A DNA stretch of 64,000 nt from Paramyrothecium sp. XJ0827 (lineage: Eukaryota > Ascomycota > Sordariomycetes > Hypocreales > Stachybotryaceae): NCBI GenBank assembly GCA_020881915.1, contig JAJFPB010000005.1:3348001-3412000 (forward strand). Reading direction: 5' to 3'. Below, one piece after another: positions 36,090 to 47,033 of the stretch. The notes below the pieces were generated by a model. It searched no databases and was not told the origin of the DNA. It was given only the letters and a program-made list of their open reading frames with translations. Both the position numbers and the translations under genes were made by a program. Each line of letters starts with the position of its first letter. The first letter of the stretch is position 1.

Positions 36090-38245
36090 GCTGGGCGACA
36101 GCGGCGGGCCAGGTTGTTGAAGCTGAGCTCGAGGTGCCCGACGAGGAGTCGAGACGAGGTGCCAGCTAGTGGCATGCGGCGGCGGGGGGCTCGGCGGTAT
36201 TCAAAGGCTCCCGTCCAGGTATTGCAGCTGGCTGCCACTCAGTGATGATTGCGACAGGTACGTTATACGACACGGTTAAAAAAAGAAGAGGCCTGTGCTC
36301 GTTGGCTACCTTATGCAAGGCCAGGTCAGGTCAGGCTGTGGTTTGATGCCAGCAGGTCGGGTCGGGTCGGGTCGCCTCTTGGGAGCTAAGTTGGAGCTCT
36401 GCCGCTCGTCCAAGTCCAAGTCCAAGTCGTGTCGTCCTGGCTCGACTTGGTTTTGGTGGGGTGGTGGGAACGGAAGCGTCCAGAGGTGACGTGGGTTGCC
36501 GCGAGGTCGCCTCTTATGCGGCCGACTTGTCCTGTGCGTCAAGCAGGGTACCTAGGTAAGGCGCTGTGGTAGGGTAAGGTAGCAGGTGCCTGGACCGTAG
36601 CTAGACCTTACGTAGTGGTGTTGCGCGTTTAGACCCATACAGATGCCCGACGTATAGGCGTTTGACGCTGTACGGGGCGGACAGCAGCAGAACGGTTGAT
36701 GCCTCGAGCTGACAACAGAGAGCGTGAGAGAGGTAAGGTAGAGCAGAGGAGGAGTAGAGTCCAGTGGAAGGGGGACTGTTCACGGAAGCGGGGTGTCCCT
36801 CTCGTTTACAGCGTAAGGCAAGGTAAGGGAAGGTGGAAAGCAGCTACTAGGTACCTTAGGTAGGTACCTTACGTAGCATCAATTACTGGATCGATACAAG
36901 CTGATGACGAGACTGAGCTGCGTGACCAAGCAAGTATCGAATGATATGGGGTTCTGCGCCCGCCGCGCGCAATTGCTGGCTGGGAAATCCCGAAACGAAT
37001 CCAAAAAGCTGAAACTCGGCAGTTCCAAATCAAACGGATGCGGTATGGCGAATTAAAAAAAGAAAAAGGTTTCTCTGTTGGTTTGTCAATCACGAGAGGC
37101 GAGGCAGACGGAAGTAGCATGCATGACCTTTACCTTAACCTTAGACGCCCACCAAAGGGCGAAATAGCCGCCGAGCTTTGGGTCCGTTCTGGAGTTGATC
37201 GGGGGGGGAAGCACACCCCGGCGGCAACATCCAGTGGCGGCTGCGGCCCGTCCTTGCAAGCTCCCAACCAGCAAACCCCCTGCCGACTCCCCTGATTCGC
37301 CAACCACTGCTCTACCCTACAAAAGTCTCGGCTTTTCCATCTTGATATCAAAGCCACGCTGTGACAGCGCCCAATTGTTTCTTTCTACTTCTCTCTACCA
37401 TGCCCAGGTACTTTCACGCAAGTTCAGCTGCTTTGCAGCTTCGTGCATAAGTGTTCATTCCATGCGTCGAGATCACGGAAGGTTTAAGATCATGATGGAA
37501 GGGCATTGTCATACATGCTGCTGCATGCGCATTTACTATGCCCGCGTTCCAGTCTCTCTTTTCCTGGTTCTGTTAGGAAGGATACGAGTCTTCAGAACGC
37601 GCCTTTTCCTAACACTGCTCACATCTCGACACTGTCACCGCTAGTTTTCGTCCTTCCTATTTCATCACACCGTATTCCACTCTCATCGTTCCATCACCTC
37701 CAGAGTTCAGACAGTCCACCTCCCAAACCACGCCAAAACAGGAGCAGCCACAACCTCATTGGAAGCCCAAAGGGGGGCCCGAGCTTATGCAGGTGATACG
37801 GCCAGGTCACGAGCCAGATGTGGTGCCCCTGCTGCTCGCCATTGGCCCGGCCCTTCTACCAGGATTGCTCTCCGCAGGCAAGTCTCACTGCCCTAGCCGC
37901 TGCCGGAGTTGCTACATGCCGTGTCTGATTGGGCAGCAAGCTTCTGTGGCTCTGGAAACTATCGGTTGCCGTGATTATCTGATTCTCATTAAACCATACG
38001 AGTATAGGAGCTAATACTAAGGTATATACCGTCGCTCTGCGCGGTCATCAGGCTGTTTAGTGAACCCCGCTGGGTCTTGGATATCAAGGTATTCTCAAAC
38101 ACAAGCAGACCAGGACTCTTCTCCACCTTCTGCCCAGAAAAGTCAAACTAAATCCGACGAAGAATGAGATGGTCATCTGCCCAAAACACGCAAGCCGCCA
38201 AATCGCGACAACCGCAACCCTTCCACTGACGCATTGCATAACCAA
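36090..38245. other. Spacer upstream of bro1, repeat-rich, no gene seen
   Basis: About 2.2 kb. It holds short GGGTC repeats (36354-36374), four CCAAGT-type hexamers (36408-36428) and scattered AAGGT/ACCTT pentamers (36541-36590 and 36811-36880). The longest open frame (37195-37644, plus) has no recognisable domain and poor coding character. The bro1 promoter and the phospholipase D 3' UTR should be here. Confidence 0.5.
36811..36880. repeat. AAGGT pentamers and TACCTTAGGTA palindromes
   Basis: Imperfect AAGG(C/T/G) units are followed by CTAGGTACCTTAGG and TAGGTACCTTACGTAG, which pair as short inverted repeats of the same pentamer. Confidence 0.7.
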
Positions 38246-41003
38246 TCATGTGTAGACGCTTTCTGTCAAGGAGTTCACCTGCAGTCCTCTCTCTGCCATC
38301 TCCGCATCCTTCAAAAAGTCTAGCGGCATCCATACCAAATGGCCCTTGATGTCATCCAGCTTCCTGCGAACGTCTTCCGCTGGCATGAACTGGTCGAAAA
38401 TGTGACCAGAGTTGACGCCCTTGGGAGGCATGTAGCGATCGTAGTCCTTGAACGTTTTGACTAGGAACTTGTTAGTTACTGCTCACCAACGAAGGGGTGA
38501 ATGGCGGCTTACTATGGTCATCTGGGTCGGCGTGGAACAGGTGGCGGAAGGTCTTGGTGTTCGTATCTGCTTGACTCGTCCATGTATTCCACAGTTCTTC
38601 ACCTAACGGGTCCTCGACGAACTTCCATGTCTCGTCCTGATCGTGAATATTGTTCTCTGGGTTGACGTTCGGTGGCTGCGCGTTGATGTCGTCGTCCGCG
38701 TTGAAATCTTGTGGCGGCAAAAGTCCCATATGCTCTCGCCAGAGGTACCGGCGCAGCGTTGTTGCGTGATAGCCGGCCTCGAACGGCTGCCCGTCCATTG
38801 TGCTTTGGACTGTCCGCGTGTCCTCCATGACGATGCTAAGCTCGCTGTCATGGTCGCCCTTCTGGCTGCGGTCGTTGAGGTTGCTCGAGCCGCAGATGAC
38901 GATCCGGTCGTCCACGATCAGGAGCTTGGAGTGGATGTAAAGTTCCTCCTGCACCCATCTCTTGACCTCGGACTCAGGATCGTTCTCGTCCCACGTCTCG
39001 TCCTTGAGAGAGCCCTGGCCGGCCATCGCGTGGTGGGCAAGCGAGGAGTTCGTGCTGACGCCATCTTTGGGCTCAGCCGCCTCGAAGTCCCTTTTAGCCT
39101 TGAGTGCATTCTGGACCTCAGCGTCGTGTGCTCTGTCTTTTTGCTGGCGCTCCCCTCCCATATGAGTGTCCCGCTCATTATGGTTCTCCACGGTGCCGTG
39201 AATACCTTGTCCCATAATCTCCTCTGCTTCTGCGCGCTGAACTTCCCGATAACTGATCCCCGTCTTCTTCTCCGTCTCCTCTAATGCTGTCGTCTTATTG
39301 AGGCGGTCGTACGAGCGAAGATTGAAGAAGAAGATGTGATTGGTGGGATCAACCCCTTGCGCCTTGACCTGCTCGAAGATGGAGTTGTCTCCACGGAGAA
39401 TCGACTTGTATTGATAGTCCATGATGGCTCTAGTCCCCGCTGCAGCATCCTCGCGGAGATCTCCCGCGAATCCAGGGACCGCAGGAATAAGAACGATGAC
39501 TCGGAACTTGCGGCCTGCTTTGCCAGCCCGCACAACGGCATCCACAATGGCCCGGCCGATTGTGTTGTAGATGGGAGTTTGCTCCGTCCCAGTCGCCGTG
39601 ATGAAGAACTGGTTCTCGATATACACGAAGTGCTCGGCGTTGCGGATGACCTCGCAGTACGCATTCTGGATCGAGTGGTCGGTCAGAATACCACTGGACC
39701 AGTCTGCGCTTGAGCGTACAATCTGCGCTCGCACGGTACCTCTGTTATCTAGATTCTTGGTGCTCAGCGGCGTCAAGGGGTGTTTGATATAGTCACCGCA
39801 AGGGTGCTTCGGGCGCTGCACGCCAGTCAGATCCTCGTCCTCGCCCTCGCGTCCCTCGAGAACGATCCAGTCGTATCGCTCGTCGCGCTTGTACTTGTCA
39901 CGCTTGACAAAATTCCAGCGAAGGACAAAGTGCTCGGCGATATCGTAGACGCAGGGGCCAATGACAGCCATGGCGACGTCGTGCCACGGCATACGACCGT
40001 ACTCGGCTTTACTAAGCTCATTTTCCTTCCAATCCTGTACATTTTTGAAGTCCATGATCCTGTTGTTGTTGAAGTCCTGACCGGGCCAGATTTCCTCGCT
40101 CACGCCCTCGGGGTGGACGTCTGCGAGGGGATGGTGCTGGGCGTCCCACCGGCCAAAACACAAGTCGAGACCACCAATAAATGCCATGGCATAATCGATG
40201 ACAATTAACTTCTCGTGATGCGCCCAATACATGGTCATGTCAGCAGCGTTCTCCAAAGGATTATGATCGGGATGCCGAAGGATGCGGATGTTGCCGTGGC
40301 CCGGAGTGCCCTCCGGACACAGCGCTTGCAGGGCATGCTTGGTGTGCACCGAGTTGCACGTCAATGCCGCCTCAACCTCTTTGTAGACGATAACATAGAT
40401 TTTGACGCCGGCTTCGGCTTTGCGCTTCAAAAGCTGGTCCAGGCGATGTTCCTGGTTATGGAACGGAGGCCGCCGCAAGAACAGCTCGGGAGACAGCCAC
40501 CAATCGGCAATGTAGATGGACTCCTGCGCCTGCTCAAGAGCCACGGATACGGCCCAGAAATAGTCGCGCCCATCGACGTACCATTTAATTAGGTTGCCCT
40601 CACGCTCCGGGAAATAGGATTCGAAACGGTGGGATTTGCAAATGTTGGTCCTCTTCTCGTCACAAGCCTGCTCATGCTCCTCGTCGTGTCGGTGGTTTGA
40701 GTTGAACTGGTTGAGAACCTAAGGTTAGCGCTGTTGTCTCGTAGGCGATTGTCCTTGTGAAACTCACCAGGTTTGCAAATTTGCCAATCGTGTGTCTGCG
40801 GGGAAGGCACAAAATGCGTCAATTCTCTTCTTCACGAGCCTGCTGGATTATGGGCGGAGGTGGACCGACTTTTTGTGGATGAGGGAGACTTTGGCATCAT
40901 GCAGCTCCTCATGGATCTTGGTATGATGGAACTTCTCCTTCAAGTCCTCCATCATACCATGGAATCCATCGTTACTGGGCTTATGCTCGTCGTCGCCCGC
41001 CAT
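38246..41003 (-). CDS. Phospholipase D, two HKD motifs, without PX/PH domains
   Basis: Four exons: 41003-40870, 40795-40768, 40718-38513 and 38460-38246, with introns of 74, 49 and 52 nt; about 860 aa. PLD hydrolyses phosphatidylcholine to phosphatidic acid and choline. Motif 1 is HHEKLIVIDYAMAFIGG (H222, K224, D229) and motif 2 is IHSKLLIVDDRIVICGSSN (H650, K652). IYIADWWLSPELFLRRPP precedes motif 1, and the last exon gives the conserved end GHLVWMPLDFLKDAE...SVYT. The N-terminus is only about 85 residues, with no PX or PH domain as found in Spo14, so membrane binding must differ. A charged linker between the halves (about 560-610) is rich in Glu/Lys. The first intron needs an unusual donor (GTCGGT), chosen because it alone keeps the frame into the 28-nt exon 2; that junction is the least certain part. 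Divergent from het-c2. Confidence 0.93.
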
Positions 41004-42462
41004 GACTGCTCCTTCAGTGTTCAACGGATGCGAACTGGCGAGAGAAGAGTGAGCCTGGTGTCACAGGCCGCGCGTTGTGTGGAATGGCCGAAACGGAAGT
41101 GGGGGACGTCGGGTCTTTGTAGACGAGAACGATGCTAAGTTGGAAAAGCTAAGAGAAGACCCGTACACGATTAAGTAGAAGACGGAAGAGGGGATGGCCG
41201 CGACTCCATTGAGTACTGCTGTGTAAGGTATGTTTCCGGTATTTGCGCGCCTTGGCAGACATGGGAAGAGAACAAATACTCAAGGAGGGAAAGGACGTGA
41301 GAAAGCAGGTCAGCCAAGCAAATCAATATCGGATCACGGCATCTTTTCTTGTGTGGGGTGAGCGAGAAGCGCCCCATTACGGCAGCGGCAGCTGATGGGC
41401 AAAGTCTGGCATGGCGTGATGGGGATGGCGCTTGGTCCCTGGTTTCCAGAACGCTTCAGCCTGCGAGAAGGAGGGGGGGGGGAGGCTTGTGACAGAGAAC
41501 ATTGAATCTTGCGCCGTTGCGTTCCTGGAGCGATCCGGGCAACGGGCCCAATCTGGGCCTGGCCTGCGCTGCAGCTCGTACCCGGATCCCGGTGCGCTGC
41601 GCTGCTACGGTAAGACGAGGGGAACTAAAGACAAGGATGCGCAATATCGGGAGCACAGGACATGTGCCCTTGACGTAACGTTAGACGGAAAGTGTTATTT
41701 GCAAGTGTGACGTCACTGGCTTCAAGCCTTCAGTCTATCTTTTTACCGATAAGCAGCGATGAGGGGCCACTGGTGGTTGGAGCGCCGATCGACGAAGCTT
41801 CTATCTGCGTTTTTGCGATTCATGCTTCCCGATGGATGTTACTGTCATGACATGCCATTGTGTGTTCGAGTCGGCGCGTGTGAGAAAATACACGGCAAAA
41901 TTAAATCCAGCAAAGCTTAACAACTCAAACAGAGATAAGACTTACTGGGACAATGCTTGTGTGGAGTGTTGGGAAGCTTGTATAACCGTGGGCCATGGAG
42001 ACAGCGAACCAGGAAAAACGCGAGCGTCTTGGTTTAGTCAAAAAGACAAAAAGCAGCCGGAACTCGAGAATTTCCGCTCGCCGAGAGCCTACGCACCCCA
42101 AGAGTCCAGTTGAGTCCAGTCCAGTATAGTCCTCTCCACTGCTGCATTCCAGGCAGCCGGGGACCCTAGTACCTCAGGCGCGGTGCCTTGCCTTACCGGA
42201 CATGTCTCAGCCCCTAACGGGACCCAGGGAAGGGCGGGGTGCGGCGTGAGCTGTGCTGTACTGTTACCCCTCAACCCCTCTGGCGGCGACTCAATGGGCA
42301 GCAGTTACCCCACTATCCGTGGCTTGACCGCCATCATGGTCGTACCTTCGGTATCTCGGACTTCCCCTGGCTTGGACCCTTTTCGACCTTAACTTTCCTC
42401 CCAAGCCAAAACGAAACACGCCTCAAGCAGATTCACCAATCCCATCAACTGCCATCGCCATC
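41004..42462. other. Divergent promoter region between PLD and het-c2
   Basis: About 1.46 kb between two divergent starts. There is a G homopolymer near 41471 and a small GAGTCCAGT repeat near 42105-42130. No credible coding frame is present. Confidence 0.5.
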
Positions 42463-43278
42463 ATGTCGGCCCTTACGCTTGCTCCCGGTCAGACTTGGGT
42501 CTCGACCATGAAGACCTCCTTCACCGACGTCCCCATCGATGCTGCCAATGGCAATGCCGTCGCCACCACCCAGTTCCTCGACGCTGCCGAGTCTCTGACG
42601 ACCATGTTTGGTGAGCTCCATCCCAGTATAGGGCTGGACCGTTCCGTGACTGACTGATGCCAAACAGATGCCATGTCCGTCGCCTTTTCCCCCGTCAAGA
42701 ACGACATCCTTGGAAACATCAAGGTGCGTGTCCGAGCAGGACGAATCGAACCTCAGCCAAGCTAGTTATATCCTGACAATAGCTGCACGATACAGAAGCT
42801 TCGCGAGCGCCAGCTTACCGCTCCCGCCGAATCTGAAAACATTCAGGACCTCTGCCGAAACGAGTTGAAGACCAAGAAGCACACTGCTACCGAGGGTCTG
42901 CTGTGGCTGATCCGGTAAGTCAAATTGAAGCATCATTCAAAAATGCGGTGAACCGCAGAGACTGACACAAGTGCCTGCCCCAGTGGTCTCGAGTTTACCA
43001 GTCTTGCCCTCAGCAAGAACCAGGCCAACCCCACCGAGGAGCTGTCCGATTCGTTCCGTGCTGCTTATACCACCACCCTCAAGCCGCACCACAGCTTCCT
43101 CGTCAAGCCCGTCTTCAGCGCTGCCATGGGTGCCTGCCCCTATCGCAAGGACTTTTACGCCAAGCTTGGTGATAATGAGGAGAAGGTCAAGGCTGACATG
43201 CAGGCTTACATCGCCGCCCTCCAGAACATTGTCACTATCCTCAAGGCCTTCCTCGAGTCCAAGGAGGCCAAGTGGTAA
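42463..43278 (+). CDS. het-c2: HET-C2-type glycolipid transfer protein
   Basis: Four exons: 42463-42610, 42668-42723, 42796-42914 and 42984-43278, with introns of 57, 72 and 69 nt; 205 aa, against 208 for Podospora HET-C2. The GLTP fold carries glycosphingolipids between membranes in the cytosol. The headgroup site is intact: D62-x3-N66-x2-K69 in VKNDILGNIKKL, W105 in LLWLIRGLEF and H144 in LKPHHSFLVKP, corresponding to D48, N52, K55, W96 and H140 of human GLTP. FTDVPIDAANGNA at the N-terminus and FLESKEAKW at the end are family hallmarks. In Podospora anserina, alleles of this gene determine heterokaryon incompatibility with NACHT-WD40 proteins HET-D and HET-E. Whether it has that role here is unknown. 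All splice joins keep the family sequence without gaps, so the model is secure. Confidence 0.96.
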
Positions 43279-43537
43279 ACCCGCAAACAACAGCCATAGC
43301 GGACAAGGTTTCAACCACAACTCCATACCGTGACGTGTCCAATGTTCTGGAGACGAGGCACCTATGTGGAGCCATTGGGAAACTTTATTGCACGGAGGGC
43401 GAACCAAAAACTAGGGAAACCCACTGGTGCGGTCAGATTGATTTCAACCATTAGCGGAGCATATATCAATAGCGCCACCCTCTTCAAACTGATGAATCTT
43501 GAAAGCAGAATTATAGCTACGGAAATGAGAAAACGTT

Positions 43538-45158
43538 TCAAAATTGCTTGAGGGTATCGTGGATCTTGTCATCATGCCGTGAATGGGAGGACTTTGTGGA
43601 CTCACTCATCTTTAACCTGCCTTCGATGCATGCACCGGGCACACCAGGTACCCTCCATACTCGCACCAGCTCGAGCCCCGCCGCACCAAGCATTCGGGAG
43701 AAGCCCTCTTGTGTGCGCTCCTTTCCGCCCATGGTCATGACAGCCTGGTCCATCACGGAGGCGGGGAAATCAGCCTCCCCAACACGGGAGGGCAGCACCA
43801 TCTCGCAGATGAGGAGACGAGACACGGCCGACATGGCGGCTGCGAATTGAGAGAGGATTTGGATGCCGACAGAGTCAGCGTAGTCGTGAAGTATCATGCG
43901 CATGAAGTAGCCTGTCGCACCTATGGCAAAGGAACTGGTATCAGTAGTGACCATTGGAGGGGGGAGTCGGGAACGATGGTGTATACCTTTGATCGGCTGC
44001 TCCGTCATGAAGTCGGGCTCCTGCCGTCTTGTCTCAGCTGGAAGCACATGGCCTTGTCTAGAGAGCTCGATGACCTCCGGCCGATCCTGCAGGACACAGC
44101 TACTTGGCGTCAGCTCCGGATGCGCATTCAATATCTGCTTCAAGACGGCGCAGTGCCCGCCTCCCACGTCAACCAGCTCTCAACAGTGTTCCTCGCCTCC
44201 TCTTCAGGTGAGTTCTTCAGGATGCTAAAGTCAAAATGACCCACGACGGGGATGGCAAGATCGATGCCAGCCATGCCTGTCTGGAACGTACGAAACCGTT
44301 CTGGGTCCTCGCTCATGATGGCCCAGACGGGCGTGCCCTCCTGCTTGTGGTAGAAGGTGTAAGGGTTGTTGAGGGGATCATCTGGTTCCCTCTTATTGTG
44401 TAGTTGGTTCTTCTCAGCGAGGTAGTCGTCAAAGTTGTGCATCTTCTTGAACCATTCGTCGGACCTGCAAGGATGAGCAAAGGTCGCTGAACCGAACGTG
44501 GAACAATACGCACATGGCGAGGAATAAGTGTCCAGGACCCGGCTTGTCAAGCAGATACGACAGGGAGAACTGTGTGTGCTTATAGTCTCCTCCATCTGAT
44601 TGCGCCTGGCCCTAGAAGCCGGATGCAACTGAGAGCCAGTAAGCAGCTGATGCAGCCAACGTCTTCTCAAGATGGAGACTCTCACCTAATACCCGACCCA
44701 TACGCTCTGGCAACAGTTTGTCATCAGCCCCAAGGGGAAGGATGTCGATGAGGACATTGTAGCAAACATGCCTAGTAGGGACTCATATGCACCCGTTGCT
44801 TTCGAAAGCTCCTGAAGGGAGATGGAGCCTTATACAGGGATAGCCTCCAGGACCTTGAATTTCATGAACGTACGAACAGGTAGCAACTCGGCCATCTGCC
44901 GGACCCCAACCGCCACAGAAGCATCAGTTACTATCTAGAAACAGTCCCCCACGGGCTGTCAAAACGGGCAACGTACGTTCAGTCCGTGGTAGTTTGGTGT
45001 CATCTCCGGTAACACCCCAGAACGAATGAAGCTTTTGGCCCGCGCAATGACTTCAACGTGGGACATGTGGCCAGCCTATCGGGTTCTTCCGAGTAGGCAT
45101 TGACAACATCGGCGAGGCCGGCGAGAGCCCCCTCCACGGCGGCCTTGGGTGGTAGAGC
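43538..45158 (-). pseudogene. Decayed SAM-dependent O-methyltransferase
   Basis: On the minus strand a COMT-type O-methyltransferase can be followed from about 45158 to the stop at 43538, but not in one frame. Recognisable blocks are ALAGLADVVNAYSEEPDRLA, MTPNYHGLN, MAELLPVRTFMKFKVLEAIP, QFSLSYLLDKPGPGHLFLAM, DEWFKKMHNFDDYL, LVDVGGGH, RMILHDYAD, VMDQAVMTMGGKERT and VPGVPGACIEGRLK. The lesions are a frameshift near 45064-45072, an in-frame TAA at 44830-44832, extra sequence near 44705-44795, an in-frame TAG at 44612-44614 and a frameshift near 44170-44181 just before the SAM motif. Several introns (for example 43986-43921) still have good splice sites. The last Gly of the SAM motif DVGGGxG is Cys. 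It lies next to a decayed LaeA-like gene. Sequencing error could explain one lesion, not all. Confidence 0.85.
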
Positions 45159-45374
45159 TATCTAGCCAAAAGGCTGCCAGGCTGCCCGTTCGTGGTAAGA
45201 GGGTGCTTCTGAGGAACAAGGACGAGCAATTGATCAAAGCCTCGGAGCTCGGCGAGTACGATCGCATGTTTTGTTCTATTTGTTGTCTCTAAACACCCCT
45301 GTTAGCGAAGCTGAGTATCGATGTTTCGATAGACGCCTCGGCAAGTCCACATTAAGGGAACCACCTTGACCGGC

Positions 45375-46464
45375 ATGTCAGACGTCCAAGAGCTCAGGGA
45401 GGCGGCGTCAATTACCCCGGAGTCCTCAGAGCCAGAATCGCGCTCGTACACAACCAGCTCAAGTTGCGGTACTCTGATGAGCATTGAGCCAGACTCTTCG
45501 ACGAACGACGAGGGATATGCCGAGTTGACGAGCACCAGCTACCTCACGTCCTTGGCGTCAGGAATTTGTTGGGGTGTCGACGAAGGCGGTCGCGTGTACG
45601 ATACATACGGGATACATAAACCGTGGGTGCCGGTTGACGAAAAAGAGGTATGTTTGATCGATATTAGAAGGTGTGATCCACCCATGCCAGAACCGGAATT
45701 CCTCGGCCCCAGAGGGATCGGAATGACCTGCAGCACTGCAAATTCACATTATTAACCGAAGCTCTGTTCCTCGCACCGATGCCAGAGAACTCCCAGAAGA
45801 TCCTCGACATGGGCACCGGGTCAGGGATATGGGCCGTCGACGTGGCGGAGCAGTACCCCTCGGCCAAGGTCATCGGTGTCAACATGGCCGCCGTGCAGCC
45901 GACAATGGTGCGGCCGAATCTATTCTTCGTGCTCGACGACGTCGAGAGCGAGTGGCTCTGGCCCAAGGCCAGCTTCGACCTCATCCACGGCCGCGAGCTC
46001 ATCATGTCGATCCGCGACTGGCCCCGGCTCGTCGGCCAGGCCTTCACCCGCCTCAAGCCCGGCGCGTACCTGCAGCTGTCCGGGTCGTACCCGGCGTTCC
46101 AGTCGGACGACGGCACGCTGCGCGAAGATTTGGCCTACGTGGAGCTGGGCCGCATATACTTCGACATGGCGGAGAAGGTCGGCGCATCCGGGCGAAGTGC
46201 TGCGGTGGAAGCGTTACCTCGAGGACGCCGTGTTCGAGGACGTGCACGAGCGTGTGTTCAAGGTGCCGACGAACACGTGGCCTAAGGACCAGCGTCTCAA
46301 GCGCGTGGGCGCGTCGGAAGTCATGCACTTCCGCGAGAGTGTTTGCGCGCGGCTTCACGCAGATCCTGGGCGGCGATCCGGCTTACTTCCAAGTGCTGCT
46401 GGCCTGGACACGGAGAGAAATTCTAGCTCGCAGCGTACACAGTTACGTACCATTATACGTGCCC
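45375..46464 (+). pseudogene. Decayed LaeA-like methyltransferase
   Basis: Exon 1 (45375-45647) and exon 2 (from 45713, after a 65-nt intron) give an intact N-terminal two thirds: a Ser/Glu-rich start, the block RDRNDLQHCKFTLLTEALF, the SAM-binding motif ILDMGTGSGIWAVDVAEQYP and the LaeA-family segment FDLIHGRELIMSIRDWPRL. The frame then breaks at about 46190-46194 (after MAEKVGASG), continues one frame over as EVLRWKRYLEDAVFEDVHERV, and breaks again at about 46336-46343 before FARGFTQILGGDPAYFQVLL. The usual C-terminal end after SYVPLYV is missing. LaeA-like enzymes often accompany secondary-metabolite gene clusters. A truncated product ending soon after the first break could be made but would lack the C-terminal third. 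Some 220 bp separate it from the divergent O-methyltransferase relic. Confidence 0.85.
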
Positions 46465-47033
46465 CCTTTTACTAAGAACATGCTCTACTTCGCCTTGTGC
46501 TGCCGTTCCCGTTGCCAGGGCGTTGAGGGTCGTTTCGAGGTTGGCAGTGTTTCTTTGAAATTTCATGTTGCCCTGAGCAAAGCTCGATTTATTTTTGCGA
46601 ACTCCAACAAGTTATTTGGTGTACAGTAGACGTCCAGGAGGCTGAACTTGCGGCTTCGGCATTGGCTTGGGGAAGGGTATATCAGTGAGGGCATATTATA
46701 TCATTGTGCAAGCGAAAAAGGATGCATGGGTTAGTTTTGAAATTCACATTCACAGCATAGCTGCATTAAGAGGAGGTTAGATACACAACCTTCAAACAGC
46801 AATCAAAGCTAGAAAGCAATGATCACGCACGAGTTTCACGCAGTTCATGGGCGAGTTCGAGAAAACCAGTCTCTTTCTATATATATGTCTACTAAGTAGG
46901 TAGTGTATATGATGTACAGCGAATGCTCAACTATCGGGGCAAAAATCCATTCTTTGGCGGGAGCATAAGGTGGCCCCCAAGACTTTGTCTGTGGAATCTT
47001 TGCGAGAGGATCATCTCGAGATGTTCCTCAGAC
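46465..47033. other. Spacer, no gene seen
   Basis: About 570 bp between the LaeA-like relic and the end of the AA9 gene, presumably mostly 3' sequences. It has an AT-rich stretch near 46860-46920 and no credible coding frame. Confidence 0.5.
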
